13,187 nucleotides of DNA from Treponema sp. (lineage in GTDB: Bacteria > Spirochaetota > Spirochaetia > Treponematales > Breznakiellaceae), in contig JAISTO010000185.1 of assembly GCA_031272575.1 (NCBI GenBank), positions 1 to 13,187 on the forward strand, written 5' to 3'. The notes beneath the pieces are model-generated. The model saw only the letters and a list, made by a program, of their open reading frames with translations, was not told where the DNA came from and ran no database searches. Of the stretch, positions 1 to 5,277 are shown one piece after another (positions within the stretch are counted from its first letter, which is position 1; the number at the start of each line of letters is the position of its first letter). Both the position numbers and the translations under genes were made by a program.

Positions 1-147
1 GCCGTAATACTGTTTCACCTCGGACTGCGTTTTCATGTCAAGAATGAAACTCTGCAAGGCTTCTTCCACGATAGCCTTGTCATTTTTTATGCCGGTAACC
101 GCACGGGCATTTTTGATGAGCGTATCATCAATTGCAACTTGCGTCAT
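1..147 (-). CDS. vapB: VapB-type antitoxin, partial (C-terminus beyond the left edge)
   Basis: Read on the minus strand, an ATG at 147-145 opens a frame of 49 codons that runs off the window at base 1, beginning MTQVAIDDTLIKNARAVTG. This N-terminus resembles short VapB antitoxins (the type with a 'TNI.IDD.L...A...TG.K.K...VEEAL..F' pattern), which bind DNA through an N-terminal ribbon-helix-helix and neutralise a PIN-domain VapC RNase. The start is supported by GGAGG about 7 bases upstream and by a promoter at 173-202. The codons are visibly more AT-rich than those of malQ or dapB next door, which fits an acquired toxin-antitoxin module. The toxin would lie to the left, outside the window, so the pairing is an inference. 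An orphan antitoxin is the main alternative. Confidence 0.75.
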   Translation of the reverse strand, partial: MTQVAIDDTLIKNARAVTGIKNDKAIVEEALQSFILDMKTQSEVKQYYG

Positions 148-172
148 CTTTGCATCCTCCATACAGTCGCTT

Positions 173-202
173 AGTATACCCCTTTCGCGGTGCCGCGGTC
201 AA
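173..202 (-). promoter_or_regulatory. Promoter of the vapB-like gene with an internal palindrome
   Basis: On the minus strand a -35 box TTGACC (202-197) and a -10 box TATACT (178-173) are separated by 18 bases, a good sigma70-type match, about 25 bases upstream of the antitoxin ATG. Most of the spacer is taken up by the inverted repeat CGCGGTGCCGCG (186-197). VapB proteins usually autoregulate by binding palindromes over their own promoter, so this is a natural operator candidate. The binding role is inferred. Confidence 0.6.
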
Positions 203-206
203 GTAT

Positions 207-273
207 GGGGAAGTGGTTAGTGGTTAGTGGTTAGTGGTTAGTGAACAGACCTCTGCTCACTGACTACTTCCCC
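207..273. repeat. Heptamer array (GTGGTTA x4) with an inverted copy
   Basis: Four perfect head-to-tail copies of GTGGTTA fill 213-240. The left part (207-222, GGGGAAGTGGTTAGTG) is matched by an inverted copy at 258-273 (CACTGACTACTTCCCC) with 14 of 16 positions complementary, so the segment can fold into a hairpin with the array on one side. The inverted copy overlaps the last codons and stop of malQ. A second G-rich heptamer array with an inverted copy lies at 12729-12866. Confidence 0.8.
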
Positions 274-1753
274 CCCGCCCCGTCACGGCGCAGAGGCGGC
301 GCATACGAGCGGCGAGGGTGGGGGAGGCGGCGGCGGGGCTCAGGCGCCAGCGCCAGTTGCGGCCGAGGGTTGACGGGGTGTTGATGCGGGCGCGGTCGTC
401 GAGGGCGAGCCAGTCCTGCATGGGGATGATGCAGGTGTCAGAGGGGCTGGCGAGGGCCATGCGGATGAAGGCGGCGGGGCCGTCCCGGTCATCCTTGATG
501 CCGAAAAAGTCGCGGGCCATCTGCGCGTCCTCGCTCGGGGCCGCCTTGAACCAGCCCCTGCACGTGGAGTTGTCGTGGGTGCCGGTGTAGACCACGGAGT
601 TGCGCTCGTAGGCGTAGGGCATATACTCGCTCTCCTCGCGGGAATCGAACGCGAACTGGAGGACCTTCATGCCGGGGAAGCCGGACGCGGCAAGGAGGGC
701 GCGCAGTTCCGGGGTCTGGCAGCCGAGGTCCTCCGCGATAAGGCGGCCCTCGGGGAAGGCGCGCTTAAGCGCGTCAACGAACGCGAGGCCCGGCCCTTTG
801 ACCCAGCGGCCGTCCCGCGCGGTGGGCGCGTCCGCGGCTATCGAAAAGTAACTCTCTATGCCCTTGAAGTGATCTATGCGCACGACATCGAAGAGCGCGA
901 GGGCGGTTCTGAGGCGGGAGAGCCACCAGTCGAAGCCCTCCGCGGCGCAGGCGTCCCAGTCGTAGAGGGGGTTGCCCCACAACTGCCCGTCGCGGGCGAA
1001 CGCGTCAGGGGGGCAGCCTGCCACCCGGAGGGGGCGGCGCTCGTCATCCAGTTGAAAGAGGGAGGGCCTCGACCACACGTCCGCGCTGTCCAGGGCGGCG
1101 TAGATGGGCATATCTCCAATAATGATGATGTGCCGTTCCGCGGCGTAGGCGCGCAAACGCTCCCACTGCGAAAAGGCCTGGTACTGGACGAAGGCATGGA
1201 AGCGCAGTTCCGCCCCATGCGCGGCTTCGAAGGCGTTAAGGGTGATGGCATCGCGGAGGCGGAGAGGCGCTGCCCATGCTTGCCAGGGGCGGCCGCCTTC
1301 ACTCACCTTGATCGCGGTGTAGAGGCAGTAGTCCCTGAGCCAGTGCGCGTTGCGCGCGCGGAAGGCATCGAAGGCCGCGCCGGGATTCCAGCGGGCAAAG
1401 GCCTTGCGCAGCAGGGGCTCGCGTTTGCGGTAGAGGGCCCCGTAGTCCACGGCCTGCACGGAGCGCCCCCAGGTGGGGGCCTCCGCCTCCGCGCGCGTCA
1501 GGAGCCCCTCGGAAACCAGGGTATCAATATCAACATAATAGGGGGATAGGGCAAAGGCCGAAAAACTTTGATAGGGGCTGTCGCCCCAGCCCGTGGGCCC
1601 GAGCGGGAGTATCTGCCAGCAGCGCTGCCCCGCGCTTGCGAGGAAGCGGACCCACTCGCGGGCCGCCTCCCCCATGACGCCTATGCCCCAGGGCCCGGGC
1701 AGGCTGCTGAGCGGGAGCAGGACGCCCGCCCGCCGCCGCCGCTCCCCGCTCAA
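257..1753 (-). CDS. malQ: 4-alpha-glucanotransferase (amylomaltase, GH77)
   Basis: A 498-residue cytoplasmic enzyme that transfers alpha-1,4-glucan segments between maltooligosaccharides, used in maltose and glycogen metabolism. The length is normal for bacterial MalQ. The GH77 catalytic set is visible: the nucleophile Asp294 in RIDHF, the acid/base Glu341 in AEDLG and the transition-state Asp394 in GTHDNS. The conserved GDMPIY segment is at 213-218. The N-terminus (GVLLPLSSLPGPWGIG) is the usual family opening. The start codon is TTG (1753-1751), overlapping the dapB stop TGA in TTGA, with a G-run just upstream as ribosome site, so translation is probably coupled to dapB. The last residues (GGSSQ) and the stop are built from the inverted heptamer repeat at 258-273. 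Pairing with dapB is probably co-transcription rather than a shared pathway. Confidence 0.95.
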   Translation of the reverse strand: MSGERRRRAGVLLPLSSLPGPWGIGVMGEAAREWVRFLASAGQRCWQILPLGPTGWGDSPYQSFSAFALSPYYVDIDTLVSEGLLTRAEAEAPTWGRSVQAVDYGALYRKREPLLRKAFARWNPGAAFDAFRARNAHWLRDYCLYTAIKVSEGGRPWQAWAAPLRLRDAITLNAFEAAHGAELRFHAFVQYQAFSQWERLRAYAAERHIIIIGDMPIYAALDSADVWSRPSLFQLDDERRPLRVAGCPPDAFARDGQLWGNPLYDWDACAAEGFDWWLSRLRTALALFDVVRIDHFKGIESYFSIAADAPTARDGRWVKGPGLAFVDALKRAFPEGRLIAEDLGCQTPELRALLAASGFPGMKVLQFAFDSREESEYMPYAYERNSVVYTGTHDNSTCRGWFKAAPSEDAQMARDFFGIKDDRDGPAAFIRMALASPSDTCIIPMQDWLALDDRARINTPSTLGRNWRWRLSPAAASPTLAARMRRLCAVTGRGGSSQ

Positions 1754-2541
1754 GAGGCCCCCAGCACGTCCGCGAGCGCGTCATCCATGGTGAAGACGCC
1801 CTGGCGCGGCTTGCCGGCGAGCCACTCGGCCGCGAAGACCGCGCCCGCGGCGAAGCCCTCGCGGCTGCGGGCATTGTGCGTGAGCGTGATCGTGTCCGCC
1901 GCGGAGTCGAGGATGAGGCTGTGGAGCCCCGGCGCCGAGCCCACCCGCAGGCTGGCCACGTGCAGTTCGCCGGGCAGCGGGGGGCGATCCAGTTTGTCGT
2001 AGACGGCATCGCGCTTGCGGTCGAGGTTGACCAGGACGGTCTCGGCCAGGGTCTTGGCGGTGCCCGAGGGGCTGTCCGCCTTTTTGTTGTGGTGAATCTC
2101 GAAGCAGGCCGCGTCGTAATCGGGGAACGGGGAGGCAAGACGCGCCGCGTACGCGGCGATGCGGTAGAAGAGGTTGACCCCCAGCGAGAAGTTGGATGAC
2201 CAGAGGAGCGCGGCCCCCGCGCGGGTGACCGCTGCCCGGGCCTCGTCCAGTTTGTCGTGCCAGCCCGTGCTCCCCTCGACCAGGGGGACGCGGGCAGCGG
2301 CCAGGGCCTCGATGTTCCGCGGCGCGGAGGCAGGCCCCGTGAAGTCAAGCGCGGCGTCCGCGGCCCCTAGCGCCCCGGCCGCCAGCGCCTCCGCGAGCGA
2401 GGGGTAGAGCGCCGCGCCCCCGCCCGGGGGCGCGCCCTTCAGGAAGGGCTCCACCACGCAGGCAATGCTATGCCCCCGCTCGAGGGCCGTCGTTTCGAGG
2501 ATGCGCCCCATCCTCCCGTATCCAATAAGCGCAATACGCAT
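1750..2541 (-). CDS. dapB: 4-hydroxy-tetrahydrodipicolinate reductase
   Basis: A 263-residue cytoplasmic enzyme that reduces 4-hydroxy-tetrahydrodipicolinate with NAD(P)H in the diaminopimelate/lysine pathway. The N-terminal Rossmann motif GYGRMGR (residues 7-13) binds the cofactor. The catalytic and substrate-binding block FEIHHNKKADSPSGTAKT (148-164) gives the family's paired histidines (His150, His151), the lysine aligned with E. coli Lys163 (Lys154) and the SGT loop. Length is close to the E. coli protein (273). The start has GGAAA at a suitable distance (AAAGGAAATCATATATG). The gene starts 12 bases after the stop of the protease-like gene and its end overlaps the malQ start, so the three form one operon. 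Confidence 0.95.
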   Translation of the reverse strand: MRIALIGYGRMGRILETTALERGHSIACVVEPFLKGAPPGGGAALYPSLAEALAAGALGAADAALDFTGPASAPRNIEALAAARVPLVEGSTGWHDKLDEARAAVTRAGAALLWSSNFSLGVNLFYRIAAYAARLASPFPDYDAACFEIHHNKKADSPSGTAKTLAETVLVNLDRKRDAVYDKLDRPPLPGELHVASLRVGSAPGLHSLILDSAADTITLTHNARSREGFAAGAVFAAEWLAGKPRQGVFTMDDALADVLGAS

Positions 2542-2553
2542 ATATGATTTCCT

Positions 2554-2967
2554 TTACTTGCAGCAAGTTACTACTTCGTCCCCATGCGCCCCCACCAGTT
2601 GCAGGCGCACCGGATCGACGAGCAAATCCATATCCTCAAGCGGAATAGCCCCCACGAGCGTCTCCCCCGACTCCGAGGTCACCAGCGCCTCGCAGGACAT
2701 AGACCAGTCATGCCAATGCACCTCGACCGGCTCCGTCACCTTGCACACTTCCCAATGATCGTTCGCGTCATACACCCGTCGCAGCCGCTTCACCTCTACC
2801 CCCAGTTTTCGCCGCACTTCTTCGTTGATAACGAGGGTAGCCGCTCCGGTATCCGCCAGCGCCCTTAGCGTTACCTGGCGAACCGCTTTTTCCTTGATAC
2901 CTCCACGCCGCGCATTAGCCACATCGCAGGCGTTCTTCAAGGTAAAATCATCTCGTACTAATCCCAT
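2554..2967 (-). CDS. Retropepsin-like clan AA aspartic protease
   Basis: A 137-residue soluble protein with the aspartyl-protease signature LADTGAATLVI around residue 37, where Asp-Thr-Gly is the catalytic triplet of retroviral-type proteases. These small proteins carry one DTG per chain and are expected to act as homodimers. A following segment (EEVRRKLGVEV) and the hydrophobic LVGAIPLEDMDLLVD near residue 105 match the rest of the retropepsin fold seen in the family of standalone bacterial and archaeal clan AA proteases. There is no signal peptide or membrane segment. The start has AAGGAGT immediately upstream. It is the first gene of the dapB-malQ operon. The substrate is unknown, and no direct link to lysine or glucan metabolism is visible. 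Confidence 0.75.
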   Translation of the reverse strand: MGLVRDDFTLKNACDVANARRGGIKEKAVRQVTLRALADTGAATLVINEEVRRKLGVEVKRLRRVYDANDHWEVCKVTEPVEVHWHDWSMSCEALVTSESGETLVGAIPLEDMDLLVDPVRLQLVGAHGDEVVTCCK

Positions 2968-2995
2968 AGTATACTCCTTAAAAATTGATAGTCAA

Positions 2996-3024
2996 AGTTT
3001 AGCATGAAAAGAGCAAATGAGCAA
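2996..3024 (-). promoter_or_regulatory. Putative promoter of the protease-dapB-malQ operon
   Basis: On the minus strand TTGCTC (3024-3019) and TAAACT (3001-2996) are spaced by 17 bases, about 28 bases upstream of the protease ATG. The -35 match is moderate. A closer TTGACT/TATACT pair also exists, but its -10 box abuts the ATG and would start transcription inside the gene. The 100-bp divergent region to the sirtuin gene also holds a run of ten T on the plus strand. Confidence 0.4.
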
Positions 3025-3068
3025 TCCCTTAACTTTTTTTTTTAAAATCCGATTATAAAAGAGAGATC

Positions 3069-3821
3069 ATGAACACCGTACACGACCTCCACAAGAGGAT
3101 ACAAACCGCAAAGCATTGCGTGGCGCTCACCGGCGCGGGAGTCAGCACACTCTCCGGCATAAGGGACTTCAGGGGCAAGAACGGCCTCTACAACGATATG
3201 GACGCTGAAAAAATCTTCGACATTGACTATTTTTGCGAGGATCCGTCCTTCTATTATAAGATGGCGGGGTCTTTCATTTATAATGTTGATGAAAAGCCGG
3301 CCTCGATTGTGCACACCTGCCTTGGGGAACTGGAAAAACAGGGGCTGCTTAAGGCGGTGATCACCCAGAACATCGACCTGCTGCACCAAAAAGGGGGCAG
3401 CCGGCGCGTTATCGAGGTGCATGGCTCGCCCGCGGTGCACTACTGCATGCGCTGCCCGGGCGTCAGGATGCCCTTCGCGGAGGCCGCCGCCATCGTCAAG
3501 GGGGGCGGGATGCCCCGCTGCCCCAAATGCGGCCGCACTCTGAAGCCCGCGATCACCTTTTTCGGCGAGGCGCTGCCCTCTGACGCGCTCCACGATGCCG
3601 TGAAGGAGGCCCAGGAGGCCGACCTTATGCTCGTGCTCGGCACCAGCCTGACCGTGCAGCCGGCCGCGTCTCTCCCGCTCTACACCCTGCGCCAGGGCGG
3701 CGACATCATCATTGTAAACAACATGCCCACCCCGCTCGACAGCCGCGCGGCGCTGCACTTCGAGGATCTGGGTGAGGTGTTTGAGGAGTTGTCAAGGTTG
3801 ACCGGAGGGCCCCCCTCTTGA
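3069..3821 (+). CDS. cobB: Sir2-family NAD-dependent protein deacylase
   Basis: A 250-residue sirtuin that removes acyl groups from lysines using NAD+. Visible landmarks in order are the nucleotide-binding GAGVSTLSGIRDFRG (residues 22-36), TQNIDLLH (99-106), the catalytic His118 in EVHGS, the zinc site Cys126-Cys129 and Cys151-Cys154 (CMRC...CPKCG), GTSLTVQPAASLP (191-203) and the NAD-ribose segment IIIVNN. The usual GIPDFR reads GIRDFR here, with Arg for Pro. The ribosome site is weak (AGAGAG). The stop codon overlaps the -35 box of the downstream tRNA promoter. It is transcribed alone and divergently from the dapB operon. The symbol cobB is the generic bacterial sirtuin name; acyl-chain preference cannot be read from the sequence. 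Confidence 0.93.
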   Translation: MNTVHDLHKRIQTAKHCVALTGAGVSTLSGIRDFRGKNGLYNDMDAEKIFDIDYFCEDPSFYYKMAGSFIYNVDEKPASIVHTCLGELEKQGLLKAVITQNIDLLHQKGGSRRVIEVHGSPAVHYCMRCPGVRMPFAEAAAIVKGGGMPRCPKCGRTLKPAITFFGEALPSDALHDAVKEAQEADLMLVLGTSLTVQPAASLPLYTLRQGGDIIIVNNMPTPLDSRAALHFEDLGEVFEELSRLTGGPPS

Positions 3822-3846
3822 CATTTTCCGCGGGGTATGCTTGAAT
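3818..3846 (+). promoter_or_regulatory. Promoter of the tRNA locus
   Basis: A perfect -35 box TTGACA (3818-3823) and TTGAAT (3841-3846, 4 of 6 matches to the -10 consensus) are 17 bases apart. Transcription would begin near 3853, just inside the first copy of the 146-bp repeat, so both interrupted tRNA halves and the intact tRNA would be in one transcript. The -35 overlaps the sirtuin stop codon. Confidence 0.6.
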
Positions 3847-3882
3847 AACCGTAGGTCCGCCTTTGTTGGCTGGAGCGTTTCT

Positions 3883-4004
3883 GGGCTCATAGCTCAGTTG
3901 GTTAGAGCTGCGGACTCATAAAGCGCCCGCCGGTAGGCGGTCGCGCACCGTAAGGAAACGATTTTGAGCGCCGCTATTTAGCGGCGCGCGGAATCCGTAG
4001 GTCC
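3883..4004 (+). pseudogene. Interrupted tRNA(CAU) copy 1
   Basis: Bases 3883-3921 match the 5' half of the intact tRNA: acceptor strand GGGCTCA, D arm, anticodon stem strand GCGGA and loop CTCATAA with CAU anticodon. A 72-base insert (3922-3993) follows, then the 3' anticodon strand resumes with TCCGTAGGTCC (3994-4004). Because A residues flank the junction, the insertion can be placed between tRNA positions 37 and 38. The T arm and 3' acceptor strand are missing. The insert holds two hairpins: CCGCC-GGTA-GGCGG (3927-3940) and a 9-bp inverted repeat with TT centre (3968-3987). No terminator-like T run is present. Confidence 0.75.
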
Positions 4005-4028
4005 GCCTTTGTTGGCTGGAGTGCTTCT

Positions 4029-4150
4029 GGGCTCATAGCTCAGTTGCTTAGAGCTGCGGACTCATAAAGCGCCCGCCGGTAGGCGGTCGCGCACCGTAAG
4101 GAAACGATTTTGAGCGCCGCTATTTAGCGGCGCACGGAATCCGTAGGTCC
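4029..4150 (+). pseudogene. Interrupted tRNA(CAU) copy 2
   Basis: This has the same architecture as the copy 146 bases upstream: 5' half at 4029-4067, the 72-base two-hairpin insert at 4068-4139, then TCCGTAGGTCC at 4140-4150. The D loop has one change (GCTTAG for GGTTAG). The T arm and 3' acceptor strand are absent, so it cannot by itself give a cloverleaf tRNA even if the insert were removed. Confidence 0.75.
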
Positions 4151-4174
4151 ACCTTTGTTGGCTGGAGTGCTTCT

Positions 4175-4248
4175 GGGCTCATAGCTCAGTTGGTTAGAGC
4201 TGCGGACTCATAATCCGTAGGTCCGGGGTTCAAGTCCCTGTGAGCCCA
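4175..4248 (+). tRNA. tRNA with CAU anticodon (elongator Met or lysidine-type Ile2)
   Basis: A full cloverleaf is visible: acceptor GGGCTCA/TGAGCCC with discriminator A, D stem GCTC/GAGC, anticodon stem GCGGA/TCCGT closing the loop CTCATAA (anticodon CAT), variable AGGTC, and T stem CGGGG/CCCTG with T loop TTCAAGT and one G-U pair. CCA is not encoded. The acceptor stem continues into the flanks, because leader GTGCTTCT (4167-4174) is the exact reverse complement of trailer AGAAGCAC (4248-4255), lengthening it by seven base pairs plus the pair formed by the discriminator base. The CAU loop fits either elongator methionine tRNA or the isoleucine tRNA modified by TilS; I cannot separate these by eye. 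It is not initiator-like: position 1-72 is a paired G-C. Confidence 0.93.
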
Positions 4249-4390
4249 GAAGCACCCTGGTTACAGGGGTTCAAGTCCCTGTGAGCCCAGAAACGCCCTG
4301 GTTGCAGGGGGCAAGTCCCTGTGAGCCCGGAAACGCCCTGGCTGCGGGGTTCAAGGCCCTGTGAGCCCGGAAGCACCCTGGGTTGCAAGG
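4225..4390 (+). repeat. Tandem tRNA 3' halves, about 40-41-bp period, four copies
   Basis: The T-arm plus 3' acceptor strand of the intact tRNA (from 4225) is repeated near 4266, 4307 and 4346. Each copy has the form GGGGTTCAAGTCCCTG, TGAGCCC, then (A/G)GAA(GCA or ACG)CCCTGG. Copy 2 is intact in the T loop. Copy 3 reads GCAAGT and copy 4 TTCAAGG, so they are decaying. Trailers alternate in type: AGAAGCA, AGAAACG, GGAAACG, GGAAGCA. The array ends before the flaA promoter. Such serial 3' ends can be left by integrases using a tRNA 3' end, or by slippage duplication. Confidence 0.85.
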
Positions 4391-4413
4391 TTTTGAGGGG
4401 CGAAAAAAAGGAT

Positions 4414-4442
4414 TTGACAAAAAGAGCGCAATAGTGTACAAT
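4414..4442 (+). promoter_or_regulatory. Strong sigma70-type promoter of the flaA pair
   Basis: A perfect -35 TTGACA (4414-4419), a 17-base spacer and TACAAT (4437-4442, five of six) give one of the best promoters in the window, with a start expected near 4449 and a leader of about 43 bases. The vegetative type of box, rather than a sigma28 motif, agrees with what is known for spirochete flaA genes. Confidence 0.75.
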
Positions 4443-4463
4443 GGGTACATAAATTGAATAGAG

Positions 4464-4478
4464 GCGGCAATGTGCCGC
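4464..4478 (+). promoter_or_regulatory. Hairpin next to the flaA ribosome-binding site
   Basis: GCGGCA-ATG-TGCCGC is a perfect 6-bp stem with a 3-base loop, ending directly before the ribosome site GAGGAG (4479-4484) of the first flaA gene. It could stabilise the messenger 5' end or modulate initiation. The role is inferred. Confidence 0.5.
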
Positions 4479-4491
4479 GAGGAGTTAACGG

Positions 4492-5265
4492 ATGAAACAA
4501 AATAAATCCTGGGCTTTATGCCTGGCAGTGTGTCTGGGGGTGTCCGTGGCGTTGCCAGTTTTTGGCGACGATCAGGATGTCGAGTACACGGCCTATGTGG
4601 TCGCTTCATTGGGAAGCACCAACAAGGACAAATGGGTGGTGGACGGCGTCGAATACGACAGCGATGCCTTTGTGTGGGATGTCCGGGGGAGCGAGTTTAA
4701 GCACGCCGGGTATCCGCAAAAAAAGGACGCTATTCCGGCGTGGCCGCAGAAACTGTTCGGCGATTCGCCGGTGGAAAAACCGACCAGTTTCGGTGTTCGG
4801 GGGCAGTTCGATCGTCAGGGGTATAACTGGATCGACATCTACCCCACGAAAGACGGCGTCCCGGCGGATCTGCCGCTGCCCGGGCGCGTGTCGTCCATCA
4901 ATATATGGGCCTGGGGCGAAAACCTGCGCTACACCATCGAAGGCTACGTGAAGGACTACAAGGGCACGGTCCATGTCATTCCGCTCGGCAGCCTGGCCTT
5001 CGCGGGCTGGGGCAACCTGCGGGCGCGTATTCCCGATACCATCAGGCAGACGAAGCGGGTCTCTCCCAATCTGGCGAACCTCAGGTTCGTCAAGTTCCGC
5101 ATCTGGACTGAGCCTACCGAGCAGGTCAAGGATTTCCAGGTCTACCTTAATCAATTTAAGGTACTCAGTGACGTCTACGAGACGTTCTTCGACGGGAACG
5201 ATCTCGCGCGGCCCGAAACAGTGCAGAGACTGTGGGAATCCGACGCGAACGCAAACGACCAATAA
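4492..5265 (+). CDS. flaA: FlaA-family flagellar filament outer layer protein (first of pair)
   Basis: A 257-residue exported protein. The N-terminus has a signal peptide: basic MKQNK, a hydrophobic run to about residue 24, then cleavage near PVFG/DDQD. The mature part resembles the FlaA sheath proteins that coat the FlaB core of spirochete periplasmic flagella, in particular the shorter FlaA2-type proteins of about 240 residues. Features are aromatic beta-rich segments such as NWIDIYPTKDG, SSINIWAWGENLRYTIEGYVKDYKG and RFVKFRIWTEP. The ATG has GAGGAG eight bases upstream. The next gene starts 12 bases after the stop and is a diverged homologue, so the two form an operon like the tandem flaA genes known in Treponema. 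The exact orthologue number is not decided here. Confidence 0.88.
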   Translation: MKQNKSWALCLAVCLGVSVALPVFGDDQDVEYTAYVVASLGSTNKDKWVVDGVEYDSDAFVWDVRGSEFKHAGYPQKKDAIPAWPQKLFGDSPVEKPTSFGVRGQFDRQGYNWIDIYPTKDGVPADLPLPGRVSSINIWAWGENLRYTIEGYVKDYKGTVHVIPLGSLAFAGWGNLRARIPDTIRQTKRVSPNLANLRFVKFRIWTEPTEQVKDFQVYLNQFKVLSDVYETFFDGNDLARPETVQRLWESDANANDQ

Positions 5266-5277
5266 GAGGAGGTAAGG

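Larger units (their letters stand above)
3849..4224 (+). repeat. 146-bp tandem repeat of tRNA 5' halves
   Basis: Units starting at 3849, 3995 and 4141 repeat with an exact 146-base period and only a few substitutions. Each unit opens with CCGTAGGTCC (the tRNA variable-arm segment), then a stretch with the small hairpin GCC-TTTGTT-GGC, a leader ending in TTCT and the tRNA 5' half (starts at 3883, 4029, 4175). Units 1 and 2 then carry a 72-bp insert after the anticodon loop. Unit 3 lacks the insert, so its spacing to the next CCGTAGG is 74 (4141 to 4215), exactly 146 minus 72. The insert copies differ at one base (G/A near the end). Confidence 0.9.

Noticed and set aside
35..220. Plus-strand 61-codon frame at the left edge
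   Set aside because: It is antisense to the VapB-like gene and its promoter; no ribosome site.
575..1549. Long plus-strand frame of 324 codons opposite malQ
   Set aside because: It is the antisense shadow of malQ in GC-rich DNA; its product is Gly/Ala/Arg/Glu-rich without any family pattern, whereas malQ carries a full catalytic set.
1530..2348. Minus-strand frame of 272 codons overlapping dapB and malQ out of frame
   Set aside because: It is rich in Arg/Pro/Ser with no recognisable domain and conflicts with two secure genes.
3042..3758. Minus-strand frame opposite the sirtuin gene
   Set aside because: The plus-strand frame carries every sirtuin motif; the opposite frame shows none.
3922..3993. 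Group I intron in the tRNA
   Set aside because: 72 bases is much shorter than the smallest known group I introns, no P3-P7 core or guanosine site is visible, and the host copies lack their 3' exons.
3849..4390. CRISPR array
   Set aside because: The repeats are 146 and 40-41 bp long with near-identical 'spacers', and they are parts of a tRNA; there is no short repeat with unique spacers and no cas gene.
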